Shown piece after piece: positions 32,351 to 41,785 of a DNA stretch of 64,000 nt. Source of the stretch: Labilithrix sp. (lineage in GTDB: Bacteria; Myxococcota_A; Polyangia; Polyangiales; Polyangiaceae); contig JAHBWE010000015.1 in assembly GCA_019637155.1 (NCBI GenBank), positions 124,001 to 188,000 of the forward strand, read 5' to 3'. The position numbers and the translations under genes are program-made. Within the stretch, counting starts at the first letter, position 1. Each line of letters opens with the position of its first letter. The notes under the pieces are model-generated. The model was not told the DNA's origin. It saw only the letters and a program-made list of their open reading frames with translations, and searched no databases.

Positions 32351-33376
32351 TCAGGCGCCGATCGTCTTCGCGACTTCGGCGGCGAGGTCTTCGCTCTTCT
32401 TTTCGATGCCCTCGCCGAGGGCGAAGCGGGCGAAGGCGTGGATCTTCACGTCGCCGCCGAGCTTCTTGCCGAGCTCGCCGCGGACCTTGTCGATCGAGCC
32501 GGCGCCCGGATCCCAGACGTTGTCCTGGCCGAGGAGGGTGACCTCCGAGTACCACTTGGTGATCTTGCCCTCGATGACCTTCGGCCACATCGCCTCGGGC
32601 GGGCCCTTCTTCGCCTGCGCCGCCTTCTTCTCCGCCGCGAGCTCCTCGGGCTTGAGGTCGGTCGCGGCCTCGAGCTCGGCGAGACGCGCGGTCGCGGCGT
32701 CGAGCTCCTCCTTCATCTGCGCCTGGTAGATCTCCTTCTGCTTCGCGATCTGCTCGGCGGAGACCTGGCTCTTGTCGACGACGAGCGGGCTCATCGCCGC
32801 GATCTGCATCGCGACGTTCTCGATGAACGGCTTGAAGTCCGCGTCGTCCTTCTTGCCCGCCGGCGCCTCGACCGAGACGAGCACGGCGACGCGACCGTTG
32901 TGGTTGTAGGCCTGGACGACGCCGTCGCCCTGCGCCTCGAGCACGTCCCAGCGGCGGACGACGATGTTCTCGCCCGTCTTGCCCGCGAGCTCGACGCGCG
33001 TCTCTTCGACCGTCTTGTCGGAGCCCGGGTACTTCTCGGCGCCGATGTCCTTGCCCTTCGCGAGGTTCGTCGCGACCGCGACGACGTTCTTCACGAAGCC
33101 CTTGAACTCGTCGCCGCGGGCGACGAAGTCCGTCTGGCAGTTGACCTCGACGATGACGCCCTTCTTGCGATCGGCGCTGACGTGCGCGGCGGCCTCGCCC
33201 TCGGCCGCGATCTTCCCCGCGCGGGCGGCGCCTTTGACGATGCCCTTCTTGAGGATGATCTCGACCGCCTTCTCGATGTCGCCTTCGGCTTCGGTGAGCG
33301 CGTTCTTGCAGTCGCTCATGCCCGCGGACGTACGCTCGCGGAGCTCCTTGATCATTGCGGGAGTAACAGCAGCCAT
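32351..33376 (-). CDS. tsf: Elongation factor Ts
   Basis: 341 aa. EF-Ts exchanges GDP on EF-Tu. Seen: VTPAMIKELRERTSAGMSDCKNAL (UBA-like N-domain, split here as VTPAMIKELRERTSAG then MSDCKNAL), EVNCQTDFVAR, ENVAMQIAAMSP and FARFALGEGIEK. It is longer than the usual ~280-300 aa, mainly because of a charged helical insertion of about 35 residues near 230-270 (ELDAATARLAELEAATDLK...) before VIEGKITKWYSEVTLLGQ. Follows rpsB by 15 bases; the rpsB-tsf pair is near-universal. Confidence 0.96.
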   Translation of the reverse strand: MAAVTPAMIKELRERTSAGMSDCKNALTEAEGDIEKAVEIILKKGIVKGAARAGKIAAEGEAAAHVSADRKKGVIVEVNCQTDFVARGDEFKGFVKNVVAVATNLAKGKDIGAEKYPGSDKTVEETRVELAGKTGENIVVRRWDVLEAQGDGVVQAYNHNGRVAVLVSVEAPAGKKDDADFKPFIENVAMQIAAMSPLVVDKSQVSAEQIAKQKEIYQAQMKEELDAATARLAELEAATDLKPEELAAEKKAAQAKKGPPEAMWPKVIEGKITKWYSEVTLLGQDNVWDPGAGSIDKVRGELGKKLGGDVKIHAFARFALGEGIEKKSEDLAAEVAKTIGA

Positions 33377-33391
33377 GGTCTCAGGCTCCTT

Positions 33392-34255
33392 TCAGTTGCT
33401 CTGCTCGGGGTTCGCCGCCGGCGCGCCGCCCTCGGCGCTCGGCTCCTGCGGACGGCGGCGGCCATAGGAGACCTCCGCCTGCGGGCCGCGGCCACCGCCG
33501 CCGCCGCCACCCTCGGCGTCGCGACCGCCGAACTCCTTACGGCGCTGCGTGCCTTCGATGACCGCGTCGGCGATGCGCTGCGTGATGAGCTTGATCGAGC
33601 GGATCGCGTCGTCGTTGCCCGGGATCACGTAGTCGACGAGGTCCGGATCGCAGTTCGTGTCCGTGATCGCGATGATCGGGATGCCGAGCTTCTTCGCCTC
33701 GGACACCGCGATCGTCTCCATCGCCGGGTCGATGATGAAGACCGCGGCCGGGAGCGAGCTCATGTTCTTGAGGCCGCCGACGTACTTCTCGAAGCGCTCG
33801 CGCTCCTTCTCGAGGCGCGAGACCTCCTTCTTCGGGAGCTGGAGGTACGTGCCGTCCTCCTTCATGCGCTCGAGCTGGCGCATGCGATCGAGGCCCTGCT
33901 TGATCGTGCGGAAGTTCGTGAGCGTGCCGCCGAGCCAGCGGTTGATGACGTAGAAGGCGCCCGAACGAACGGCCTCCTCCTGGCAGATCTCCTGCGCCTG
34001 GCGCTTCGTGCCGACCATCAGAATGTTGCCGCCGCGCGCGACCGTCTCCGTGACGAAGTGGAACGCGCGCGCGAAGAGGCGCGCCGTCTGGTCGAGGTCG
34101 ATGATGTGGATGCCGTTGCGCGCGCCGTAGATGAACGGGCGCATCTTCGGGTTCCAGCGCTTGGTCTGATGACCGAAGTGCACGCCCGCGTCGAGGAGCG
34201 AGCGGAGCGGGAGCGGGAAATCGTTCTTGAGCTGCGGGACTTCTTGCTGGGTCAT
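33392..34255 (-). CDS. rpsB: 30S ribosomal protein S2
   Basis: 287 aa from the ATG at 34255, preceded by an AAAGGAAAG ribosome-binding site. Binds the small-subunit head/platform junction. Seen: LLDAGVHFGHQTKRWNPKM, GTLTNFRTIKQ, RWLGGTLTN, VFIIDPAMETIAVSEA and IPGNDDAIRSIKLI, all conserved in S2. The C-terminal ~45 residues are a Gly/Arg-rich extension (GGGGGGGRGP...SYGRRRPQEP) not present in E. coli S2, likely disordered. First gene of the rpsB-tsf operon. Confidence 0.97.
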   Translation of the reverse strand: MTQQEVPQLKNDFPLPLRSLLDAGVHFGHQTKRWNPKMRPFIYGARNGIHIIDLDQTARLFARAFHFVTETVARGGNILMVGTKRQAQEICQEEAVRSGAFYVINRWLGGTLTNFRTIKQGLDRMRQLERMKEDGTYLQLPKKEVSRLEKERERFEKYVGGLKNMSSLPAAVFIIDPAMETIAVSEAKKLGIPIIAITDTNCDPDLVDYVIPGNDDAIRSIKLITQRIADAVIEGTQRRKEFGGRDAEGGGGGGGRGPQAEVSYGRRRPQEPSAEGGAPAANPEQSN

Positions 34256-34445
34256 GGCGCGCTTTCCTTTCGGTTGAGCCTCCGCTCCCCTCCGCGACCA
34301 GCAGGAAAAACCTGCACCGGATCGACGGTTTGCGCTGGGGAGCGTGTGGATTGGGTGGGCCGCGCATCCTAGTCGGCGCGCGATCCCCGTCAAGAGCCGC
34401 GGAGACCTTGTCGCGCCGTGGGTTGAGTGCGATGTTCCCGCCGCT

Positions 34446-34661
34446 TTGCGTCGCCTCGTCGTCGTCCTCGCCCTGCTCGTCGCCGCCTGCTCGGGCAACC
34501 ACAAGCAGCCGGTCGGTCCCGCCCCCGAGTACGAAGACGCGCCGCCGCCCTCGTGGCTCCAGGAGGCGGGCACCCCACCGCCACCGCCCGCGCCCGAGCC
34601 CGAGCCACCGCCGCCCGCGCCGGAGCCGGAGCCGCCCGCCCTCGACGGAGGAGTTTCCTGA
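34446..34661 (+). CDS. Short Pro-rich lipoprotein upstream of gatC
   Basis: 71 aa with a TTG start at 34446 (M-RRLVVVLALLVAACSGN), lipobox VAAC. The upstream frame is open and a different start is possible. The mature part is Pro/Glu-rich (PPPPPAPEPEPPPPAPEPEPP), a likely cell-wall-spanning linker with no domain. Its stop overlaps the gatC start as TGATG (34659-34663), and the gatC ribosome site GGAGGAG lies in its last codons. Function unknown. Confidence 0.6.
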   Translation: MRRLVVVLALLVAACSGNHKQPVGPAPEYEDAPPPSWLQEAGTPPPPPAPEPEPPPPAPEPEPPALDGGVS

Positions 34662-34945
34662 TGGACCTCGCGCAGATCAGGCACGTCGCGCGGCTCGCGG
34701 AGCTGCGGCTCGACGAGAAGGAAGAGGAAGAGCTGACCGCGCAGGTCGGGCGCATCGTCGACTTCTTCAAGGAGCTCGACGCCGTCGACGTCTCGAACGT
34801 CCCGCCGACCTCGCACGTGACCGCGGCGGAGCAGCCGCCCCTGCGCCCCGACGAGGTCGTGCCGGGCGTCCCCCATGATGAAGCCCTCGCCGCCGCGCCG
34901 CACGCCGCGCACGGCGGGTTCGCCGTCCCGACCTTCGTGGAGTGA
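34661..34945 (+). CDS. gatC: Glu-tRNA(Gln)/Asp-tRNA(Asn) amidotransferase subunit C
   Basis: 94 aa. GatC is a small belt-like subunit that holds GatA and GatB together in the enzyme that makes Gln-tRNA(Gln) or Asn-tRNA(Asn) from mischarged tRNA. Seen: IRHVARLAELRLDEKEEEEL near the N-terminus, VDFFKELDAVDVSNVPPTSH and LRPDEVVPG, all typical. A GGAGGAG ribosome site precedes the start. gatA follows after three bases; gatB is not in the window. Confidence 0.92.
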   Translation: MDLAQIRHVARLAELRLDEKEEEELTAQVGRIVDFFKELDAVDVSNVPPTSHVTAAEQPPLRPDEVVPGVPHDEALAAAPHAAHGGFAVPTFVE

Positions 34946-34948
34946 CGA

Positions 34949-36400
34949 ATGGACACCGTCGTCAGCATCGCCGAGGCCGTACGGAAGGGAGAGCGGAGCG
35001 CGCTCTCCGTCGCGGAGGAGTCGCTCGCCGCGATCGAGGCGCGGGACGGATCGCTCCACGCGTTCCTCACCGTCACGAAGGACGAGATGCTCGCGCAGGC
35101 GCGCGCGGTCGACGACAAGCGCGCGCGCGGCGAAGCGCTCGGCCTCCTCGCCGGCGTGCCGGTCGCGCTGAAAGATGCACTCTGCACACGTGGCGTCCCC
35201 ACCACCGCGGCGTCCAAGATCCTCGACGGCTACAGACCGCCGTACGACGCCACTGTCGTCGCGCGCCTTCGCGCCGCCGACGCGATCGTGCCGGGGAAGA
35301 CGAACCAGGACGAGTTCGCGATGGGCTCGTCGACGGAGCGCTCCGCGTACGGGCCGACGAAGAACCCCGTCGACGAGACGAAGAGCCCCGGCGGATCGTC
35401 GGGCGGGAGCGCGGTCGCGGTCGCGGCGGGGATGGCGCCCGCCTCGCTCGGGAGCGACACCGGCGGATCGATCCGGCAGCCGGCGGCGTTCACCGGCTGC
35501 GTCGGACTGAAGCCCACCTACGGGCGCGTCTCGCGCTTCGGGCTCATCGCGTTCGCGTCGTCGCTCGATCAGATCGGACCGTTCGCGAACGACGTGCGCG
35601 GCGCCGCGCGCGTCCTCTCGGTCATCGCCGGTCACGACGGCCACGACGCGACCTCGCTCGCGACGCCGCTGCCCGACCTCGAGGCCGCGTGCGGCCGGAG
35701 CGTGAAGGGCATGAAGCTCGGCGTCCCGGCGCAGTACTTCGCGAGCGGGCTCGATCCGGAGGTCGAGGCGAACGTGCGCGCCGCGATCGCGCGGCTCGAG
35801 AAGGACGGCTGCACCGTGCACCCGGTCGAGCTGTCGCACACGAAGCTCGCGGTCGCGACGTACTACGTGATCGCCACCGCGGAGGCGTCGAGCAACCTCG
35901 CGCGCTTCGACGGCGTCCGCTACGGGCTCCGCGTCGAGCCGGACGCGCGCGCCGCCGGCGACAAGCAGGCCTCCGCCCTCCGCGCGATGTACGGCGCGAC
36001 GCGCGACGCGGGCTTCGGGCCGGAGGTGAAGCGGCGCATCCTCCTCGGCACGTTCGTGCTCTCCGCCGGCCACTACGACGCGTACTACCTGAAGGCGCAG
36101 AAGGTCCGCACCCTCATCAAGCGCGACTTCGAGCAGGCCTTCGCGAGCGTCGACGCCGTCGTCTGCCCCACCGCGCCGACGCCCGCGTTCGCCCTCGGCG
36201 AGAAGACGAGCGACCCGCTCTCGATGTACCTCTCCGACATCTACACGCTCCCCGCGTCGCTCGCGGGCCTCCCCGCGATCAGCGTGCCGGTCGCGCCCGC
36301 GAAGAGCGGGCTCCCGATCGGCCTCCAGATCATCGGCCGTCCCCTCGACGAGCCGACCGTGCTCTCCGTCGCGGCCGCGGCCGAGGCGTCCGCGCGTTGA
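34949..36400 (+). CDS. gatA: Glu-tRNA(Gln)/Asp-tRNA(Asn) amidotransferase subunit A
   Basis: 483 aa. GatA hydrolyses glutamine and supplies ammonia to GatB. The amidase Ser-cisSer-Lys triad is visible: K75 in ALKDAL, S150 in GGSSGGS and S174 in DTGGSIRQPA. GRVSRFGLIAFASSLDQIGPF and the C-terminal LPASLAGLPAISVP block are typical. Length matches the family. Its stop overlaps the TTG start of the GNAT gene (36397-36400). Confidence 0.97.
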   Translation: MDTVVSIAEAVRKGERSALSVAEESLAAIEARDGSLHAFLTVTKDEMLAQARAVDDKRARGEALGLLAGVPVALKDALCTRGVPTTAASKILDGYRPPYDATVVARLRAADAIVPGKTNQDEFAMGSSTERSAYGPTKNPVDETKSPGGSSGGSAVAVAAGMAPASLGSDTGGSIRQPAAFTGCVGLKPTYGRVSRFGLIAFASSLDQIGPFANDVRGAARVLSVIAGHDGHDATSLATPLPDLEAACGRSVKGMKLGVPAQYFASGLDPEVEANVRAAIARLEKDGCTVHPVELSHTKLAVATYYVIATAEASSNLARFDGVRYGLRVEPDARAAGDKQASALRAMYGATRDAGFGPEVKRRILLGTFVLSAGHYDAYYLKAQKVRTLIKRDFEQAFASVDAVVCPTAPTPAFALGEKTSDPLSMYLSDIYTLPASLAGLPAISVPVAPAKSGLPIGLQIIGRPLDEPTVLSVAAAAEASAR

Positions 36401-36981
36401 GGGTCGCGCCGCTCGACGAGACGAACCTCGCGGGGCTGCAAGCGCTCTTCGCCGCCGCGCATTCGTCCTGCTACTGCCGCTGGTGGCACTTCGGCGGGAC
36501 GAAGAACGAGTGGCTCGATCGCTGCGCGCATCGACCGGAGGAGAACGCGGCCGAGCAGGCCGCCGCCGTACGCGCGGGGGAAGCGGGAGCGCGCGGGCTC
36601 GTCGCGATCGACGACGCCGGCGCGGTGGTCGGCTGGCTCAAGCTCACGCCGCGCTCGGCGGTGCGGAAGCTCCGTTCATTACCCGTTTATCGAAGCCTCG
36701 ACCTCGGGGACGAGGAGACGACGTGGTCGATCGGCTGCCTCCTCGTCCGCCCCGATCGGCGCCGCCACGGCGTCGCCCGCGCGCTCGTCCTCGCCGCGCC
36801 GGCCTTCGTGCGCGCCGGCGGAGGTCGCGCGATCGAGGCCTACCCGCGGCGCGCGGACTATCCGCTCTCGGACGAAGAGGCGTGGCACGGGCACGAGGCG
36901 ATGTACCGCGCAGCGGGGTTCGAGGTCGTCCACGACGAACCGCCGTACCCGGTCTTAAGACGATCCACCCAGAGCGCCTGA
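36397..36981 (+). CDS. GNAT-family N-acetyltransferase
   Basis: 194 aa with a TTG start at 36397, overlapping the gatA stop as TTGA. Acetyl-CoA-binding fold: VVGWLKLTPRSAV, WSIGCLLVRPDRRRHGVARALVLAA (motif A with RRxGxA) and a C-terminal AMYRAAGFEVVHDE. An unusual Cys-Tyr-Cys cluster (SSCYCRWWHFGG) lies near residue 25, as in some GNATs of the YkwB type. Substrate unknown. The overlap suggests co-translation with gatA; any link to tRNA is unproven. Confidence 0.8.
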   Translation: MRVAPLDETNLAGLQALFAAAHSSCYCRWWHFGGTKNEWLDRCAHRPEENAAEQAAAVRAGEAGARGLVAIDDAGAVVGWLKLTPRSAVRKLRSLPVYRSLDLGDEETTWSIGCLLVRPDRRRHGVARALVLAAPAFVRAGGGRAIEAYPRRADYPLSDEEAWHGHEAMYRAAGFEVVHDEPPYPVLRRSTQSA

Positions 36982-37004
36982 CGCACCGAAGACCGCTGTT
37001 GTTT

Positions 37005-37033
37005 TCGGCAGAAAGACGCTGCTCGGGTATGCT
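37005..37033 (+). promoter_or_regulatory. Candidate promoter for the large kinase
   Basis: TCGGCA (37005-37010), a 17-base spacer and TATGCT (37028-37033), with the GTG start at 37042 eight bases later. No Shine-Dalgarno is seen, so the transcript is probably leaderless. Confidence 0.35.
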
Positions 37034-37041
37034 CTCGTGCG

Positions 37042-40000
37042 GTGGATTCGAGCTTGCCGGTGCTCGTGTCGCGTCTGCCCGATCGGCATTCGCTGGCACT
37101 TCTCGTGCGGGCTGCGCTGCGCAACGAGGTCGCCCAGGTCGAGCTCGATGCGGGCCCGCAGCGCGGCGAGGCGCATACGCTCGACCTGCACGTCAGCGGA
37201 CAGCCGCCGCTCGCGCTCCTCGCCGAGCCGGCCGGTCCTCCGAAGAACGGGCACTTCCCGCTGCGGCTGCGCCCGCTCTACCGCGCGCAGGCGGCCCAGC
37301 TCTACGCGCTCCTGCAGCAGGAGAACGTGTCGGTCGACGGCCCGCCGCCGGACACGTCGCCGTCTCCGAACACGACGCTCGATCCGCCGCGCTTCGTCTC
37401 GCAGTCGATGCCGCGCGTCGAGTCGGCCAGCATGCGCGCGGCGGCGAACTCGACGACGAACCCGCCTCGCCCGCAGATCCAGCCCATCGCGCGGCCCGCC
37501 GCGACGACCGATCCGCAGCCGCTCCCCGCGCGCCACCCGAGCGCGGCCGCCGCGCCGAGCGGCGATCCGCGCCGCACCGCGCCGAGCGCGTCGTGGTCGA
37601 ACCTCACCGCCGACCCGCGGCGCACGGCGCCGAGCAGCACCTGGAACCAGCGCATCGCGCCGGCGCCGCCGCCGTCTCCGCCGCAGATCGAGGAAGAGCC
37701 GCACGGCGCCGACGCCGACGATCCATCGCTCAGCGTGAGCGTCGTCTTCGAGCCGGACGACGTCCCGCTCGAGGTGCAGGCGATGCGCAGCAACACCACC
37801 GCCACGTACGGCTCGCCGCCGGTCGCGCGGCCGATCGAGGTGGAGATCCCGCCGGCGCCCGAGACGGACGAGGATCCCTTCCCCGCCGATCTCGAAGAGC
37901 CGAGCCTCAGCGTGAGCGTCGTCTTCGAGCCCGACGCGCTCCCGGCGGGGATCACCCTCGGCATCCCCTCGCCGCTCGGCGACGACGTCCCCGCGACGCA
38001 GACGACGCCCGAGAGCGACGTGCCGGCGACGATCGCGGACGTGGACGCGCTGCCGATCGAGGACGGGATCACGATCGACGTCGACGCCTCGCCGGTGACC
38101 GGCGTCGGCGCGGTGGACGACGCGGAGGCCGACGCGGTGCTGGCCGCGCTCGACGAGATGCCGCCGCCGACCACGCCGCCGCTCGACGAGAGCAGTGGCG
38201 CGGAGGCCGTCACCGCCGACGACTTCGGCGGCTTCTTCGACGAGGCGCTCGCGAACTTCCCGTCCGCCGCGCCGGACGCGATGGACGAGGCGTTCGAGGT
38301 CGCGCCGCCGGCCGAGGAGCCGCCCACCGACGACGTCGACGTCGACAGCGGCGGCACCGCGGCGATGGCGCACGCGCCGATCGCGTCGCTCGAGGACTTC
38401 CCGGACATCGACGAGCTGCCCGAGTCCGAGGACATGATGAAGACGCAGGTGCCTGCGTCGCAGCGGCGGGAGCTCGAGCTCGGACCGCTCGACGACGAGA
38501 TGCCGCCGGTCCCGCTCCCCGGCTCGCTCGACGACGACGATGACGACGACGACGCGACGCTCATCCGCCTCCCGACCAAGGGGAAGCCGCCGCAGCCGCT
38601 CGAGCCGATCGTCCGGCCCGAAGCGCGCAGCCGGAAGGAGCACACGCCGACGCAGGAGACGCGCATCGGCGGCGGCAACATCAACATCGACGAGACGCAG
38701 GTCCCGCCGTCGCAGCCGCTGCCCGAGAGCCGCCCGAAGCCCGCGCGCCGCGGCCCGATCCCGGAGGACGACCAGGACACGACCGCGCTGCGGAAGGCGC
38801 CGGTGCCGCCGCCGTCGTCCGATCCGCACGATCCGAACGATCCCGCGATCGGCCGCCGGATCGCGGACGGCAAGTACGTGATCGAGTCGCTCATCGGCGC
38901 GGGCGCCGCCGGCGCGGTGTACCGCGCGACGCACCGCGAGCTCCGCCGCACCGTCGCGATCAAGCTGCTCCATCCGCACTACCAGCAAGACCCTCACTTC
39001 ATGACGAGCTTCCGCGGCGAGGCGCTCGCGGCGAGCCAGCTCGATCACCCGAACGTCATGCGCGTCCTCGACTTCGGTCAGGAGCCGGACGGGCTCGTCT
39101 ACATCGTGATGGAGTACCTCTCCGGGCGCACGCTGCAGCAGCGCCTCGACGAGGAGCGCCGCCTCCCGACCGAGAAGGCGGTCGAGGTCATGATCCAGGT
39201 CTGCGCCGCGCTCTCCGTCGCGCACGACCACGGGATCATCCATCGCGACATCAAGCCCGACAACATCATGCTCGTCCCGAGCCGGAACGACGAGGGCACC
39301 ACCTTCGAGCTGGTGAAGGTCTGTGACTTCGGCATCGCCGCGCTCCAGAACCCGAACAAGGGCGACGAGGCCCTCGCCGCGACCGAGCACGTCATCGCCG
39401 GCACGCCCGAGTACATGTCGCCGGAGCAAGCGCGCGGCGCGGCGGTGGACGCGCGCGCCGACGTCTACGCTTGCGGGATCTGCCTCTACGAGCTCGTGAC
39501 CGGACGCCCGCCGTTCCTCGGCAACAACGCGGCCGAGATCCTGATCAAGCAGCTCGACGAGACGCCGATCCCGCCGTCGCAGATCGTGAAGGGTCTCGAT
39601 CCGATCATCGAGGAGATCATCCTTCGCGCGATCCAGAAGGACTCCAAGAAGCGTCATCAGTCCGCGCGCGAGATGCGGGTGGAGCTGAAGGAGCTCATCG
39701 ATCCGGGCGACGCGCACGCGCAGGACGACGAGGACGAGCTCAGCATCGTCGAGAACGTCGCCGTCCTCGACGACCCCGCCTCCGGCTTCCCCGGCTTCTT
39801 CATCGCGTTCTCGAGCGCGGTCCTCCGCTTCGGGCGCTTCGAGCGCGGGCACAACGAGTCCGCGCAGGCGATGAAGGAGCTGCAGAAGCAGGTCCGCATC
39901 GCGCTGCGGGGGAGGAGCGAGCTCACCTTCGCGCGCCGCGACTCCGGCAAGACGCCCGGCTTCTGCGTGATGACCGGCACCGCCGAGATCGTCGACCTGA

Positions 40001-41784
40001 AGCGCCTCCTCGGCTCGCAGCTCATGGGCAGCTTCGGCGAGCCGTTCACGACCGAGCTCGTGAAGAAGGGCGTCGTCGCGCTGACCCTGCGCGAGGGGAT
40101 CCCCGACGTCGAGCTCCACTACATCATCGAGATGCTCCTCGGCCCGTTCGCGCACGAGGACCTGCGGAAGGAGCTCCTCTCGAAGCCGCTCCGCAACATC
40201 TCGATCCTCTTCCCGGGCGACGTCGTCGGCCACACGCGGAAGCTCCACTGGAAGGTCGGCCTCTGCGCGGCGCGGCTCGCCCGCGATCTCCGCGCGCTCT
40301 GCAACATCCGCGGGATCAGCCTCAAGAAGATGCGCGAGACGCGCGACGAGCTCATCGGCGGGGTCGCGCGCCTCCTCACCCGCGGCGACGAGGTGAAGCA
40401 GTTCCTCTTCAACGCCGACCTCGTCGACGAGGCGGTCGCGAACCTGCGCGGCTTCTCCTCCTTCAAGGTCGCGCCGCTCGTCGTCGAGCGCGTCCTCCAC
40501 GAGTCGTGCGCGGAGGCGGCGACGCTGCTCCTCCACGACCTCGACGCGGCGAGCCTCGACGAGCAGGAGCGGCTCCGCCCGTACCTCCACATGTTCGGGC
40601 AGCGCCTCGTCACCGAGCGCTCCCCGAAGTCCGACGCCGCGGTCGCGGAGATGTACCGCCGCAAGATCGTCTCGGAGGAGGAGATGCCGCGCGATCTCAA
40701 GGAGCAGATCCGCGCCGCGTCGCTCGCCGACGCGCTCGTCCGCGACGCGACGCAGTTCCTCCGGACGCTCGACATGATCCGCGACGGCGCGCAGTACGAG
40801 GACGAGATCGCGGTGCTTGAGACCGCGATGAGCACGCTCGCCCGCCGCGCGGAGACGACCGCGCTCATGGCGGTGATGAGCACGCTCTCGCACCACGCGA
40901 AGCCGTCGGGGAACACGCAGCGCGAGAACGCGGCCCTCCGCGCGATGAAGCGCATGATCGACGTCGAGCGCCTCGCGCCGACCGCGAACACGCTCCTCGT
41001 GGGGCCGCCGCACCAGCGCGAGGCGGCGCGGCAGCTCATCATCCTCGCCGGCTCCGTCGGCGCGCAGGCCCTCTACAACGCGCGTGAGGCGACGCAGGAT
41101 CCCGCCGCGCGGCCGGTGTTCGTGCAGGTCATGCACGAGGCCGGACCGGCGGGTTGGAGCGTCATCGCGCAGATCCTGCCGCGCCTCGAGGTCGCGGGCG
41201 ATCACGAGCTCGCGCTGGTCGAGGACCTCCTCCGCGCGCTGCCGGAGCGCGCCGATCCCGCGCTCGGCGAGGCGGTCTCGAAGTTCCTCTCCCACCCGGT
41301 CCTGCGCCAGATCGCGCTCACCGCGATCGTCCCGCTCTGGGGCGAGCGCGCGAAGAAGCCGCTCGTCGAGGCGCTCGAGTACGCGGACGAGCCGACCCGC
41401 ATCGTCGCGCTCGGCGAGCTCCGCCGCCTCCACGCGATCGACGAGTACGTGTTCTCCGTCATCGAGCGGTTCCTCACGATGAAGGGCAGCGCGGGCGAGG
41501 ACCTCCGCGTCGCCGCCGCCGCCGCGCTCGCCGACGCCGCCACGCCCGTCCGCACGCGCGCGGTGCAGATGCTCACGAAGGTGGTCGAGGGCAAGCGCGG
41601 CCTCGTCGCGCTCATCCGCGGGACCGGCGACAACGAGGAGACCGCGAGCGTGCTCGAGTCGATGGGCCGCGCGCTCCTCGCGCTCGATCGCAACGAAGGC
41701 CTGAAGGCGCTGAAGGGCCGCGTGTCCCGTTCGGACGGCGCGACCAAGCAGCGGCTCCAGGCCTTGCTCCAGAGCGCTCAGTAG
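37042..41784 (+). CDS. 1580-aa Ser/Thr protein kinase with C-terminal helical repeats
   Basis: GTG start at 37042. Residues 1-100 are a small N-terminal domain. Residues 100-600 are a low-complexity Pro/Asp/Glu-rich linker with a repeated PSLSVSVVFEPD motif (DNA near 37723 and 37906). The Hanks kinase domain is at ~601-886: Gly loop GAGAAGAV, K641, catalytic HRDIKPDN (H734-R-D736), then DFG and GTPEYMSPEQ. The C-terminal 700 residues form alpha-helical HEAT-like repeats with VCDFGIA-type kinase residues absent. It looks like a signalling scaffold. Soluble; no membrane segment seen. Myxobacteria carry many such kinases; the target is unknown. Confidence 0.88.
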   Translation: MDSSLPVLVSRLPDRHSLALLVRAALRNEVAQVELDAGPQRGEAHTLDLHVSGQPPLALLAEPAGPPKNGHFPLRLRPLYRAQAAQLYALLQQENVSVDGPPPDTSPSPNTTLDPPRFVSQSMPRVESASMRAAANSTTNPPRPQIQPIARPAATTDPQPLPARHPSAAAAPSGDPRRTAPSASWSNLTADPRRTAPSSTWNQRIAPAPPPSPPQIEEEPHGADADDPSLSVSVVFEPDDVPLEVQAMRSNTTATYGSPPVARPIEVEIPPAPETDEDPFPADLEEPSLSVSVVFEPDALPAGITLGIPSPLGDDVPATQTTPESDVPATIADVDALPIEDGITIDVDASPVTGVGAVDDAEADAVLAALDEMPPPTTPPLDESSGAEAVTADDFGGFFDEALANFPSAAPDAMDEAFEVAPPAEEPPTDDVDVDSGGTAAMAHAPIASLEDFPDIDELPESEDMMKTQVPASQRRELELGPLDDEMPPVPLPGSLDDDDDDDDATLIRLPTKGKPPQPLEPIVRPEARSRKEHTPTQETRIGGGNINIDETQVPPSQPLPESRPKPARRGPIPEDDQDTTALRKAPVPPPSSDPHDPNDPAIGRRIADGKYVIESLIGAGAAGAVYRATHRELRRTVAIKLLHPHYQQDPHFMTSFRGEALAASQLDHPNVMRVLDFGQEPDGLVYIVMEYLSGRTLQQRLDEERRLPTEKAVEVMIQVCAALSVAHDHGIIHRDIKPDNIMLVPSRNDEGTTFELVKVCDFGIAALQNPNKGDEALAATEHVIAGTPEYMSPEQARGAAVDARADVYACGICLYELVTGRPPFLGNNAAEILIKQLDETPIPPSQIVKGLDPIIEEIILRAIQKDSKKRHQSAREMRVELKELIDPGDAHAQDDEDELSIVENVAVLDDPASGFPGFFIAFSSAVLRFGRFERGHNESAQAMKELQKQVRIALRGRSELTFARRDSGKTPGFCVMTGTAEIVDLKRLLGSQLMGSFGEPFTTELVKKGVVALTLREGIPDVELHYIIEMLLGPFAHEDLRKELLSKPLRNISILFPGDVVGHTRKLHWKVGLCAARLARDLRALCNIRGISLKKMRETRDELIGGVARLLTRGDEVKQFLFNADLVDEAVANLRGFSSFKVAPLVVERVLHESCAEAATLLLHDLDAASLDEQERLRPYLHMFGQRLVTERSPKSDAAVAEMYRRKIVSEEEMPRDLKEQIRAASLADALVRDATQFLRTLDMIRDGAQYEDEIAVLETAMSTLARRAETTALMAVMSTLSHHAKPSGNTQRENAALRAMKRMIDVERLAPTANTLLVGPPHQREAARQLIILAGSVGAQALYNAREATQDPAARPVFVQVMHEAGPAGWSVIAQILPRLEVAGDHELALVEDLLRALPERADPALGEAVSKFLSHPVLRQIALTAIVPLWGERAKKPLVEALEYADEPTRIVALGELRRLHAIDEYVFSVIERFLTMKGSAGEDLRVAAAAALADAATPVRTRAVQMLTKVVEGKRGLVALIRGTGDNEETASVLESMGRALLALDRNEGLKALKGRVSRSDGATKQRLQALLQSAQ

Positions 41785-41785
41785 G

